Position numbers and translations under genes: made by a program. 62,595 nucleotides of DNA, taken from contig BFEA01000513.1 in the NCBI GenBank assembly GCA_003427395.1, forward strand, positions 761,936 through 824,530, in the 5' to 3' direction. The stretch comes from Chara braunii (Eukaryota; Streptophyta; Charophyceae; Charales; Characeae). Positions 10,129 to 20,559 of the stretch are shown here, one piece after another; the stretch's first letter is position 1; every line of letters begins with the position of its first letter. A model generated the notes under the pieces. The model worked only from the letters and a program-made list of their open reading frames with translations. It was not told the origin of the DNA and made no database searches.

Positions 10129-11183
10129 GAGCTACAGTGTGTGTAGTCCACACTAGAACCCAAACTGGATCCTACCTCAGCATGACACACAACCGATTAA
10201 TGTTTGACTCTAAATTCAGTAAGCCTTAGAGGAATTAGTCAAGTGGTAACCAGCAATCAATGTCAGGTCCTACAGGGCATACTACATCTATTTTTAGATT
10301 ACTCTGAAACAGATTGCATGCAGCAAGGATTACTATCTATCTATAGTTGTCTGCTACTTGTCAGTCAAGTCCGTAACAACTAAATAATCAAAAACAAAAA
10401 TAACATTTCCTGCAGAGATGCATGTTGGATGGTCGTTTATCTAATTGATTCCACAGCAAACATTTATATCGTAATCCAACCCTCCCCCTGTATCCCTCTT
10501 GAGTAGTCACTTTGTGTCAACGTCCTAAGCATCTAGTTGAGCAGCGTGTTTGAAGGTGTGCAATCTGACCCACCCTTGTGCCCCAAGTCTACGCCGAACC
10601 TGCCAACCCCTGCACCTTGTTTATCCTCGTATGCAACGAGCCTTACACCCGGTTTGATCTGGCTGATCAAGAGGCAGTTTATGGACAGCCCCCGAGGTCC
10701 TCAAGAATTATTTAACGTCGCAGACAAGACGACGATCACAGCCAGGGTTCAACATCGAGTCCCCACCAGAAATATTTAAAAACGGTCTGGTAAGCGTTTG
10801 TTCAAAGGGCTGGCATGCCCTGCATGACCTCTATTGCACAGCAGCTGAACCAAGGACTTGCGGCAAAGCATGCGTGTACTAGTCCCAACGGGTTTCGTGT
10901 TTGTTTAGACAATGGTTGTGATGACTGTGACCCAAGTGCTTCGTCCAAGGCCCTTCAAAGACTTCGCCCGTCTCCCACCAGCTTGCTGCCCAGGAAGAAT
11001 GTCGACTCTCAAGGTTAAGAGCTCGCAACTCCTCACATTGAGAGGACTCTCAAGTCAGAACTCACTTCCTCACAGTAAGAAGCAATGAACAGGGTAGATA
11101 AGGAAGAGAGCAATGTACCTCATAATGCTGCCCCCAACCACAGATTTCTCACCGGCAACCTGATCTGCATTTATGATGACCGG
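10129..11183 (-). other. Putative 5' leader of element 1
   Basis: About 1 kb between the gag start and the 5' LTR remnant, with no coding signal. On the minus strand TGGTGGGGACTCG starts at about 10768 and could be a primer-binding site, but its adjacent LTR end is not recognisable and I do not call it. Confidence 0.4.
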
Positions 11184-11700
11184 GGTAGGCCCCAGGATGC
11201 TGCGCCTCTGTTCGAGCTATTGGGCCTCATTTAGTTGGGCCTCCCAACTGTCTATGTATGAGGCTGCGATTCTCGGCCACGGCCTGCATTTTTGGAAAGG
11301 CCCAGAAGGCCGTGGAATGTCTTTGTTGCTCGGTCTGTGTTTCCCTCAACCAACTAGCGCGTCACAACTGCCTGGACCCCAAATACAAAATATGGAGGCT
11401 GGGCTATGGCGCTGCCCTCCGCAGCGCCCTGCTTCCACACACGACCGCATGTGCGCAGCACCGTAGAACGCCCGGCCCACTCCCTTTTGTCTCTTTTTGG
11501 AGGCCATTCCTAGCACATCTGAGGACCAATCGGGTTCAGGTCGCAGCCTCTGCAACTAACTCAAGAGGCTGGGCCTACTGGTTAGCTGCAAAGCCTGTAA
11601 TCCAGCCTTCCCTGCAACTGTACAGTGCCAGCCTTCACTTACGGCCGGCATATTTTTGCAGCCACAACCCTCACCTAGGGCCGTGCACGTTTTCCACACG
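11184..11700 (-). repeat. 5' LTR remnant of element 1
   Basis: 11184-11462 closely matches the middle of the 3' LTR (3427-3720), from TAGGCCCCAGGATGCTGCG to the GCGCAGCACC block. The rest to about 11700 is more diverged but keeps a U3-start landmark (CCAGCCTTCACTTACGGCC, compare GCCCGCCTTCACTTAGG). The R/U5 end toward gag is missing. Confidence 0.7.
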
Positions 11701-12912
11701 TGAAAATGTCAGACTGTGAATTTCAAGACACGGGTTCACCTCCCGTTATTTGCCTCTTGACTCCAATTGAACCCTGGGTCGAAATGAAACCAGTCAAAGC
11801 TGGAATGTGTCAAGACAGCCATTCATCAATTTAGGCCAGTGAATCGAAGTTGATTGACCTTGCCCAACGGATACACTTTTTTTTTTTTTTTAAACATGCT
11901 CCGATCGTGGGGAGCATCACGTGCTGGGAACCGGGCCCAGCGTTCGATACAATCTGTTGTATCTAGTTGATAACGAAAGACCCTCAATTTTGATGTGCCT
12001 GATTGAACGAAACTCACCCCATCTTGTCAAACAGACACATATAGAACTTAACCCTGATATTGGCCCGGCTGGATTAAAATATTTCATTTTAGGTTGAATT
12101 AAGGGCCAAGAAGGGTCATGCCAAATACTCGTGAACACCCTGCCCCGTAGAATTGAGTCTTCAAGAACCCATTAAAAGCCCAAACTCATCATTTCCTTTT
12201 CAATCCAAAGCATGCCAACCCAGGACAATGAAATGACATTCCTGATGAGTTACCAACATAAGTACATTTCCAGTACACGGAGCAGGACAACATTCACTAC
12301 GCATGAGATAAGACAAGTTGGGTGGACTGCCCCAACATGCAATAAGCTGAGAGAGAGAGAGACAGACAGACAGACAAACAGACGGACAAAGAGAACGATC
12401 AAAGGTTGAAACGAATGAAAACAAGAAGTCCAGGCCACCGGAGCAACCTTCTGGGGAAAAAGACAGACTGTAAAATGCCGGATCCAATGTATTGTTTTGG
12501 GCATTTAAGGCACTGGCACAGACACGATACGTTAACATTTGTCAAGGATCTGGCAGCATAAAGCACCATGGATTTCCAGGTCCAAGCCCAGGCACGATGA
12601 TGTTGCACGACGCTACCATCATACATAAGAATTGCGATGCAATGGCCACCGTAACAATTGTAACGTGGAAGAGGAAGTCACGGGGAAGCCAGACCAATGT
12701 AGATATGACAAATCATGTAGTCACTAAGTTCCCATTCTCCACTGCATGTCAGACAATATCCCTCCAACTAGGCCATCGGATCATAATAACCCAGATGGTC
12801 AGAAAAGAGGACCTTCTCCAGGTCAGCGGCTTAGATAGTCAGTGCAAAATGGTCCGAGGCCAAGACACCCAGCTGGTGCTTGTAGAATGGCCTAATAAAT
12901 TAGAAGGAACTG
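11701..12912. other. Intergenic region, no gene seen
   Basis: Contains a T run at about 11877-11892 and a short GAGA/GACA-rich stretch at 12350-12385. Frames up to 153 codons open but show no domain or composition supporting a gene. Confidence 0.5.
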
Positions 12913-13111
12913 GGGTCCACCCTCCACTTGAACTATCAGATCCCGATAGGTGATCTGGTCAAGATTCCAAAGGCTTGCCTCCACGTTCGGCAGTTAACTC
13001 ACTCGCTGGTCGGGTCCACCCTCCACTTGAACTATCAGATCCAGATAGGCGATAATAGTCCAGATTCCAAAGCCTTGCCTCCAGGTTCGGCAGTTAGTCA
13101 CTTGCCGGTTC
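12913..13111. repeat. Direct tandem duplication, about 99-bp unit
   Basis: GGGTCCACCCTCCACTTGAA starts at 12913 and again at 13012. The units share the ACTATCAGATCC-GATAGG, GATTCCAAAG and TTGCCTCCA-GTTCGGCAGTTA blocks with a few mismatches. Confidence 0.85.
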
Positions 13112-14060
13112 CACCCACCGGGGTCTCAGGCTCTCAGCCGTGGTATAGATCTTCAAGAACGATGAAAGACAAAATATAGTGTACTCAGTGTAGCTTATTC
13201 CAGGCAACAGTGTGGAAGACAAGAACTGAAAGGGCACTCTCAAAGCCAGGATACGGTTATGACAACAACCTCACAATAATGCTTCCCTGAACATACACCA
13301 CATATCCCAGGCACCCTAAAACAAAACCAGAAATAATCCCCCGGCAAACTGACTGTAAAAGAGTCATGTTTTGTGGTAAGATGATTAGGACAACTGGACT
13401 TGCCAGCAGAATAGGAACAAAACTGCCGCTCTGACATTTCTAAACGAAGAGGGGAAAAATTGGGCAAGTGGACCTATCTCGACCTATCTCGACCTATCTC
13501 TGCTCAACTGAGTCCTGATGAGGGTTCACTGTGTATGTCCAAATGGAAGCCGTACATAACATCCCTTGACATTATCAGGCCAAGCGTGAAACCCTTGGCT
13601 GGGGGCAAAGAAGGTCAGACTCTACAGGGTACTACTCCATTACCATAAACATATTAAAGCTCTCCGTCCTGGACAAACGCAGTAATAACAATGGGGCAGG
13701 TGCTTCAGGGAAGCTGGGCAGAAAAAGGTTCCCTCACCCACCAGTGGAATGCAGTCATGCTGATACAATGTTGCATTTCAGGGAACCCAAGCATGGATTG
13801 CACTAGCCCTCTGTGCTCAAAGCTTCTGTGAGGCTGGAGATTAAATAGCTGAAAAAAATACCACGCAGGGTTTCCCCCTTCCGCCATATCCACCTGCCCT
13901 TGGAGTAACCCTGCAACAGAAACTGACCACTGTATGCCAGTGCTCATTCCATGTCCACAGCACTATCCATCGGGAGTTAATGAAGCATTGTCATTGGCCA
14001 ATATATACTCGTCAGGTTGGGAGAGTAGAGTACAACAGTACTGTATGTCGAACACAGGTC
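13112..14060. other. Intergenic region with 10-bp triple repeat
   Basis: GACCTATCTC is repeated three times at 13471-13500. Otherwise no gene, RNA or transposon signal that I can support. Confidence 0.5.
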
Positions 14061-14063
<3 letters not shown>

Positions 14064-14150
<87 letters not shown>

Positions 14151-14151
14151 N

Positions 14152-14228
<77 letters not shown>

Positions 14229-14249
14229 CACACACACACACACACCTTC
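14064..14249. repeat. (CT)n microsatellite with one N, then (CA)n
   Basis: About 160 bp of CT dinucleotides interrupted by a single N at 14151, followed by a CA run. The N in a pure repeat suggests an unresolved assembly length, so the true length is unknown. Confidence 0.97.
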
Positions 14250-14735
14250 CCTGCCTCGTCTACTTGTTTTGATAATTGCCCCTCCCTCGCCTTTCTCCTT
14301 TTCATAGTAGACCTTCCTTGTGCTCATGATCTGTCCATATCCACTTGGTCCTCCATCCTGCTGCCCCTTGCTGTTTATCCTCCTCGGTTATCATCGACCT
14401 TACCTCTAGCGTGTCCTTCTTTCCCTTTCTTCCGCAGACACTGCCCTCGTCCTCTATGTATGTGTGTGCGGTCGCCTTTGCTTCTATCTGCATTGCACCA
14501 TGTCCTATGACGGCACCAACGGTAGTCCCTCCCTGTTCAAAAGACTGGAATTTGTAGCACACAGTTGTGCCGTAACCTTGTCGTGGGAGGGAGCATGGCA
14601 CCTAGGCACAATGTCCATCTTCAGAAAATGGATAGGGCAACCCAGTACAACAAGACATGCTGGCATACCTGAATACGGAATCTGTTTTCACAACGGTCCT
14701 TATCACACTCCAGTTACCGTTCAGTGGATCGACGA
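14250..14735. other. Intergenic region, no gene seen
   Basis: Pyrimidine-rich unique-looking sequence. The overlapping frames show no recognisable domain. Confidence 0.4.
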
Positions 14736-14743
14736 TTGTTCAG

Positions 14744-14861
14744 CGCGTGCAAAGTAAGCGCTGGTCACCTCCTTTGCTGGAGCACATTATTCACTGAATT
14801 CGAAAATTTCAAGGCATGCGAAGAAAGTGCTGGTCACCTCCTTCGCTGGAGCACATTATTT
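14744..14861. repeat. Direct tandem duplication, about 66-bp spacing
   Basis: GCTGGTCACCTCCTT-GCTGGAGCACATTATT occurs at about 14759-14789 and again at about 14829-14860, with flanking GCGTGCAAAGTAAG / GCATGCGAAGAAAG also matching. Confidence 0.8.
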
Positions 14862-15113
14862 GGCATGCTGCCATGCTCCCGCCTATTTTTCTCTCTCCAT
14901 GCAGAAGATGGTCGCCCTTCTTGCCATGGATACAGAAGATCTCACTCGCTTGAGAGTCATTCAGGTCCAGCAACTGCTGGTGCTGGCATCAATATACTAA
15001 GAGAACAACCTCGTTCTCTCTTGAGGTGCATTCAGAACCAACCATCACACTGAGAATGCAGTAACAGCAACAACTTACGTGAAANAAACAAGTGACACCC
15101 GCCTCTGGCTTGT

Positions 15114-15290
15114 GATCCCAAACTTTGAAACTACAAGAGTGACAGAGAGCTTCATCACTAACATTCAGCTTTCCGTGGACACAGGAGATACGTCAGTGAC
15201 GCTTGCATCTGCCATTTGATGCCAAACTTTGAAACCACAAGAGTGACATAGAGCTTCAGCACCAACACTCAACTTTCCATGGAGGTGATG
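15114..15290. repeat. Direct tandem duplication, about 104-bp spacing
   Basis: GATCCCAAACTTTGAAACTA (15114) recurs as GATGCCAAACTTTGAAACCA (15218), followed in both by CAAGAGTGACA-AGAGCTTCA and CACTCAACTTTCC-type blocks. A single N lies upstream at 15085. Confidence 0.8.
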
Positions 15291-15813
15291 TCAATGTCAA
15301 CCGTTGACGTCATGAGAGAAGAAAAGTCAGAGAGATTGTCAGAAAAAAACATTCCATTCCACTTTCCGTGAATATCGGAAACTTGGACATGAAACTGGAT
15401 CTTTTAGAGCCACTGATCTAAGAATGCTCGAGTGTGTGTCCCATGTCTTACAGGAGGTCAGTCAATTGTTGTAAGTTATTTTCTCAAGCGTTCACCTAAG
15501 AATCAAATAACACTGAAGTTCGGCAACCGAGGCAGACGCTACCAGCTCCTACTCGTTAACATCAAACTGGTACCTGTGGTCACCCAACTCCTCCTCTATA
15601 TTCCAGTCTACGGCAGCTGCAAATAGCAAATCAGTTTCTTTTGATATATACTCTTGAGAGTAGCTGCAGACATCCGGTGCAGGCCATAAGGAGATCTTTC
15701 TTTTTCCTTGAAGGGAAGGAAGTAGCCCTTAAGTTTGAATTCATCTGATTACAGCGGATTTGAACTCCTGATCTGTTCAGCAAGAGGTACATGAATGTAC
15801 AACTCAGTGACAA
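15291..15813. other. Intergenic region, no gene seen
   Basis: No coding, RNA or repeat structure that I can support between the tandem duplication and the U6 remnant. Confidence 0.4.
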
Positions 15814-15905
15814 GGCAGGTATATTTTTGTTCTTTTTTCTTTTGATTTGGGCCATTTCTTGACTTCGAAGGTCATTCTTGCACAGGACTCATGCTAGTCT
15901 TCTCT
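15814..15905 (-). pseudogene. Degenerate U6 snRNA retrocopy
   Basis: On the minus strand an ACAGAGAAGA(C/T)TAGCATG core (15886 back) continues through a CTGTGCAAGAATGAC block to CAAGAAATGGCCC and an A-rich tail (AAATCAAAAGAAAAAAG). Order and spacing follow U6, with many substitutions and a shortened 5' end. The A-rich tail indicates LINE-mediated retroposition rather than a gene. It is the most diverged U6 copy in the window. Confidence 0.65.
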
Positions 15906-17751
15906 GTTACATCCCACTTCGAAGAGATGCCTCACAGGATTGGAGTTCAGACTTCTACCAACTGCCCAAGCAAATCTCCGAAACGTACAATCTGCTGCAC
16001 ATTTCTCAGTGGACAAAATCTGCTGAGTCAAATCAATCAACCGGTTTTGATTGCTCCGGCCGTGTATGGACATTCTTGACCCATATTCACAAACCAATCA
16101 AGCATCCTTGCAGTTCCACATCTGCAACTTTAGCGGTTTGAGTCCGTTTGCTGCTGACCTACAGAATGGCCTGTGGATTCTTGGTTCTTCAAGAAACATT
16201 TGCTGATGAGGCACAACCACAGTTGCGTTACTCTCCTGCACGCTGAGCATCAATGCACAGCGCTCCCGTCAAGGGCTACACTTTCAATGCAATTGCGTTT
16301 CTACACTGGGTCAAACAGGAAGCAGGCTCCGTTGTTCTTGCCTGGCAGGCCCTTGCCCAGGCAGGTTTGATGGATTAGTGACCAATGATCCTCTCCAGCT
16401 TTTATTTAAAAGAATGGTTAGATAGAGCACGATCTCACCAGGAACGAAAGAGAAACTTAGATGCAGTAGTGTCAATTTCTATGACACATCCACCCTCTCA
16501 GGAGACATAATATTGTCAATTTGTCACCCAGGCAGTAACACCAACACAGAAGGGTTGACGCCTACAATATCTCTCCCCTTGAGCCATCACCTGATCCTTT
16601 CGAATGCCTCTGACAGCTTGGTGCAACTGTGATTGTATGCTGTTCTTAATACTAGTTGGGAATAAGACATCCAAAGGAATTTTGGGAGCGAAAAAAGTGG
16701 GATGCTTATGCATTAGATCAAAAGTTTCACAACCTGCAAGACAGTTTGTTTTGTAACCTCAGTCTATCCATCTGCCAGTAAATGGTGTCCATATCTCATT
16801 GTTAGTAGCATCTTCGCCAGTTACAGTGCCCTGCAGATGCAATATGGTAGAACAAGCAGTGCCGTTCTCACTGTCCATTCTCTGTATCCTCGTCTGAAGA
16901 ACTGATTCTCTTCATCATCTACCTGTTGGGCACAGGCATGTTCACAGATTAGAACTAAGTCTACGGGCGTGCAGAACACGTAACATAATCACGAAACGAG
17001 CAGCATTACTGCACAAAGTTGGTAGGTATGCAGTCTGAGCACCCCTTAAAATTACCAACGACAGCAGTAGCTGGTAACATGGTCTAGCCAGGTACTCCAC
17101 AGGGTCGATAAGCAAGTCCACCGTGATCTGTCCATACACAGCATCCTGCTGATCTCCATGGGGAATCTTACCAACAGGACTCTCTAACACCAGACTCTGC
17201 AACAGCTGGACAGATGATATGACCCATAGAAAACTGCAATTTCATTCGCATCCCATGCCTTCCTCATGCTTGACAAAGCCAGAGCTATAGACAAATGCAG
17301 CCGGTCATGCCTGTGCACTGGAAAAGCAAGCACGTGTTTTAGTGACTGGAATGCCTGATGATATGCAAAGAGTGTGAACAGATGACGATGTATGTGGTAG
17401 GTCTTCAGCATGCTCGCTGCACTGTTCTCGTACACAGTAAAAGTTGTAAAACCAGTGTGAGAAGTCGAGACATCAAAGCTTCACTGGCCTGAGTGTGATG
17501 CATCCATGGCTATTATGAATGGCACCAATGTATCAGCCACCTTAAGAGTGAGTAGTTAATTAGTGCACCCAACTGGCCAAGGGACTCCTGGCAACCTGCA
17601 GATCAAACAACAGGCGCTACCTGTTCAGTTAGCTCTCTCCTCTTTACAGTGTAGTATAAACAATCAGGCGCACAACATATATCGTCAAATAGAACTGCCC
17701 GGTAAACCGTAGGCAGAGAGGGAGAAGAGGACAACAAACGAGGGGCTGTGA
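15906..17751. other. Intergenic region, no gene seen
   Basis: About 1.8 kb with frames of at most 87 codons, no recognised domain, and no repeat that I can match elsewhere in the window. CTGATGAG at 16203 has no hammerhead partners. Confidence 0.45.
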
Positions 17752-17809
17752 CAAACTGTTTCGTCGGAGTTTCACCGACTCATCAGGAGGCTGAACCCTC
17801 AACAGTCTG
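17752..17809 (-). ncRNA. Type III hammerhead ribozyme (complete)
   Basis: Small self-cleaving RNA read on the minus strand. Stem III: CAGACTGT (17809-17802) pairs with ACAGTTTG (17759-17752), eight pairs with one G-U. H17 is U at 17801, giving a GUU cleavage triplet, with cleavage expected between 17801 and 17800. Stem I: GAGG (17800-17797), loop GTTCAG, CCTC (17790-17787). Core box CTGATGA at 17786-17780. Stem II: GTCGG (17779-17775), 7-nt loop, CCGAC (17767-17763). Then GAAA at 17762-17759. All invariant core bases are present. Outside, GAGGGG (17740-17745) and CCCCTC (17816-17821) could extend stem III. Such ribozymes are known in plant retrozymes and Penelope-like elements, but no partner copy or LTR pair is visible within 1 kb. 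Confidence 0.9.
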
Positions 17810-17821
17810 TAGAAACCCCTC

Positions 17822-18230
17822 ACTGATTACACTGTAAGTGATAATCNACCTTAACCAAAATCAAAGTAGACTATCACTCACCCACACCAGATGGAAAACT
17901 CTACAGACTGTCGGTTCACACCCCATCACAAGCCAGCAAAACANCCACGAAACAAAGAAAGGTCTGTCACAGCCAAAAAATACACTCCAGACACGCCGCT
18001 GGCACTAGAGGCACAGCATGGCCGCGTAGTGACGGCCCCGACCACTGCCGCTCGACCTGATATATATATTTTTTCAAGTACGAATTTACTAGGCAATTTA
18101 TGCTGTCAACCAGTGCATCTCATTTTTGCTGGATGGATGCTTCCCAGAACCAAACGAAGCAGTGACCAAAAAGTCCTATTTTATCCAAAAAAGAGAGAAG
18201 AGCTAGTGATAAAGTAAACCACGAAGAAAC
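17822..18230. other. Region next to hammerhead, no gene seen
   Basis: Contains two isolated Ns (17847, 17944), hence low-quality assembly. It may be part of the hammerhead-bearing element, but I find no terminal repeats or coding sequence. Confidence 0.4.
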
Positions 18231-18345
18231 AATGGGCGTAGCTCAGTTTGTACACCCCTGAACTGTTGAAATACAGAACTCAGTTAAAACTCCACTGAAC
18301 GCAGATGAATAAAAACTATTTCGATGATGATATCTTAAAAACAGA
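18231..18345 (+). mobile_element. Degenerate tRNA-derived SINE
   Basis: A-box-like GTAGCTCAGTTTG at 18238-18250, then TACACCCCTGAACTGTTGAAATACAGAACTCAGTT, which parallels the tRNA-like head at 46691-46750 (TACACCCATGAATTGTTGACATACAGATCTCGGTT). The B box is decayed. The 3' part GATGATGATATCTTAAAA matches the GATGATATCTCAAGG segment shared by the copies at 42055 and 46691. Three copies with the same head and tail support one SINE family. Confidence 0.7.
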
Positions 18346-18396
18346 AGTATGCCGCAAAAAGAACAAAACGTGGTGTGAGTGTGTGTTCGGACTACA

Positions 18397-18605
18397 TTGT
18401 CTGTGGTGTGTGGGAGAGTGTGCAGTTACTCGAAGGGGGGTGGGGGAAGAAGAAAAGGAAGGTGCAGCCGCTGGCAAAATGCTCAGTCTTTGTGTTAGCC
18501 AGGCTCATACTGGCAGGCACCAACATTGCACCGTGACCACCAGGGCAAGGGGCAACATGCCATATCCCTTTTCCTGTGATAGATAGCTATGCTTGCACGG
18601 GTCCC
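18397..18605. repeat. Dispersed 210-bp repeat, copy 1
   Basis: Matches 46259-46467 in order: GGTGTGTGGGAGAGTGT, GGGGTGGGGGA-GA, GAAAA-GGAGG/AGGTGCAGC, CAGTCTTTGTGTTAGCCAG, ACTGGCAGGCACCAAC, GGGCAAGGGGCAACATG and CTATGCTTGC. The type is unknown. It has no coding sequence and no inverted ends that I can see. Confidence 0.75.
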
Positions 18606-18839
18606 CTGTAGTTAGGAGCAGTGGTAGGTAGGTAGTGAAAGGCGAATTTGAGAGAATAAGGGGTAAAAAAGAGTGTGTGGAGTGTGGGTATTTATCATCT
18701 AAGTCACCACAAAAATAGCCAAAAGCTTGCAGCTGCTCTTCAGCAATTCCCCTGCCAGCCAAGCATTTTTTCATAAACTTGCAATGAGACCACCATGCAT
18801 GGAGACAAATCCCGCACATGAGACGCACAAAGTTTAAGC
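18606..18839. other. Short intergenic stretch, nothing recognised
   Basis: No feature that I can support. Confidence 0.3.
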
Positions 18840-19470
18840 TGGCAGCTTAGATGCATAAAACACGGAGTAAGTTATCAGATGTGGTGGGACTTCCACAGTA
18901 TAGGACGGGCCATCTGCATCTCCCTTGACATCGATGATTTCCTGCGGCCCTCTATGCGCCGGCAACAACTTCTGAGAGATTCCTCCTTCAGCAACAAAAT
19001 ATTTGGACTTCACCCTTAGTAGATCTACAACAGCAAATTAGAAAGGGTGTCTATGCTTGTTGGCCTGTTGAATCATCTTGCGCTTCATGTGTCTAATTAT
19101 TTCCTTGACTTTTTGCCGGTCTCTCTCGGACTGCAGTGCGAACTCCTGTCCGTCGGGTGGCAATTGCTGCACCTGATCAGCATTCAAGCAGTCTATTGGT
19201 CTACCATCCTTCGTACAGCTGACTCGGGGTGCAGTCTGTAGACAAGTGCACTGAGTTGATGTATGCTACGGCCACCTGAGGTAAGAATTTGTCCCAATCA
19301 ACTTGATCTGGTCTAATGTACATCCGTAGAGTTTCCTGGAGTATCTTATTCATCTGCTCAATCTGTCCATTCGTTTCAAGGTGTCTGCCCGACAACAGGG
19401 CTGCCTGTGACCCATGCATCTTCACGAGTCCTTGCCACTGGTCTTCGCTGAACCAATCGTCTCGATCCTA
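18840..19470 (-). pseudogene. Ty3/gypsy integrase C-terminal fragment
   Basis: The minus-strand frame 19425-19201 reads SGRHLETNGQIEQMNKILQE (E of the DD35E core in the NGQIEQMN block), YIRPDQVDWDKFLPQVAVAY and TPSQLYEGW. After a frameshift, 19030-18845 reads VKSKYFVAEG, KLLPAHRGPQEIIDVKGDAD and YTVEVPPHLITYSVFYASKL, the integrase C-terminal GPF/Y-type module, then a stop. The 5' part is cut at about 19470 where element 2 related sequence begins. It is a different lineage member from elements 1 and 2, and opposite in strand to element 2. Confidence 0.85.
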
Positions 19471-19480
19471 TAAAACATAG

Positions 19481-19543
19481 CGTTCATTGAACACACATTT
19501 CCCGTTCAGAAATTGAACAGTTTGATCGGGCGATCAATGAACG
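19481..19543. repeat. Short foldback, GCGTTCATTGA ends
   Basis: GCGTTCATTGA (19481-19491) and TCAATGAACGC (about 19533-19543) are perfect inverted repeats with about 41 bp between, at the junction of the minus-strand integrase fragment and element 2. Could be a small MITE or chance. Confidence 0.5.
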
Positions 19544-19629
19544 CCCCCGAATGCAGAGTTCAATTCCACGGTTGAGCCCCCAGAGCCCCGGGGAGGGAAC
19601 CGCACCAGGGGACGGATCCTGGAGGGGTC

Positions 19630-20360
19630 CGGAAGGGGCGCAGACATTGGAAGACTTCGTACGGACTGTGTATAATAGGTGGCATGATCCTCGAAGGGCT
19701 CAGAAGGCCACTGACTCCTTAGCTAGTCTCGGTTCAAAGTAGTACTGAACAGTTTGTGAGGTCACAGACGCCGTAGAACGTCTGATCGTGGTACCTGGCG
19801 TGCGTTATGACCTGCAGGTACTCACAACTTATCTGCGATGTCTGCCCACAGATGTCAAGAATAAGTTGGTGGACGAGGCCACCACAGATGTCCATAACTT
19901 CACTACTTTCAGCAAGAAGGCCTTAGATATAGAGGCCAAACTTTGGACCACACAGCAGGGTCTGACAGATGGTAGGAAGAAGAAGTTTCCCCAGGATTGG
20001 AGGAAGAAGGGCAATCTTATGTTCGTCGACCACGATGGTCAGACGATTGAGATTGACGACTTCCCTGACTTTGGGGAAAACACAAAGCAGGATGGGCAGT
20101 GAGACTTCGGATGGGGGAGTCGTGGCACCTATCAAGGAAAAGGCTAAGGGGGCCGGGAAACAGAAGGAAGGCCAGTCTAAGGGTCAATGCGTCCAAGGGA
20201 CACCAGTCAAGGTGCGACTTGGTTTAAACTATGAGGTGTGGAGAGACTGAGTTGCTAGGGAAACGTGTCTTAGCTGTGGCAATTTTGGCCACACGGCAAG
20301 AACCTGCCGAAGCAAAAAGGTTACATCAAAGGTAGCCTCTCCACGGTAGTGGGCTTATCT
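19630..20360 (+). pseudogene. Element 2 gag fragment with CCHC knuckle
   Basis: Capsid part: LEDFVRTVYNRWHDP, then after stops RYDLQVLTTYLRCLPTDVKN, FTTFSKKALDIEAKL, RKKGNLMFVDHDGQTIEIDD, and, after a frameshift at about 20100, a frame ending GLNYEVWRD TGA at about 20248. The same frame continues past the TGA as VARETCLSCGNFGHTARTC, a CX2CX4HX4C zinc knuckle. Element 1 has the same YEVWRD-TGA. Gag would bind element RNA. This copy lacks the N-terminal third. Confidence 0.85.
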
Positions 20361-20559
20361 TCGAACTCTGGTGGTGCTTCTGCGAGCACTTCCCACGGAA
20401 ACACCTCGGGCCAGTAGGAGTTTTGACCGCTCTTACTCGCGCTAAAGTGGTAACGTTGCCTTCCCCACTTCAGGCTTTGGCCAAGGCTATTGACCCACTA
20501 GTCGCCCCGCAGACATGTAGACCAACCGATGCTCTGTTTGCGAGATGTGTCTAAGTCCT

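Larger units (their letters stand above)
2778..11700 (-). mobile_element. Element 1: dead Ty3/gypsy chromovirus
   Basis: Minus-strand LTR retrotransposon with the order gag (N-region, capsid, CCHC), protease, RT, RNase H, integrase, chromodomain-like tail, polypurine tract and 3' LTR. This is the Ty3/gypsy order, with integrase last. The 3' LTR is complete (2778-4194). The 5' LTR is only a middle and U3 remnant (about 11184-11700). Every gene carries frameshifts or stops. The RT active site reads YLGD, the RNase H TDAS motif reads TYVS, and integrase has lost its glutamate-bearing segment. A 547-bp MITE splits RT. It is non-autonomous at present. Parts are described separately. Confidence 0.9.

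Noticed and set aside
10745-10770. Primer-binding site of element 1 (minus TGGTGGGGACTCGATGTTGAA)
   Set aside because: Begins TGG as expected, but it is not next to a recognisable LTR end (LTRs here end TTGCA), and I cannot match it to a known tRNA 3' end with confidence.
13515-13522. CTGATGAG as another hammerhead core
   Set aside because: No GAAAC at stem II distance and no stem I, II or III pairing. The CTGATGAG at 16203-16210 and CTGATGAGTT near 12243 fail the same test.
14064-14249. Long serine/leucine or arginine/glutamate frames
   Set aside because: Translation of CT/AG microsatellites, open in several frames at once. The same applies to 47-174, 55399-55494, 55880-55985 and 62532-62595.
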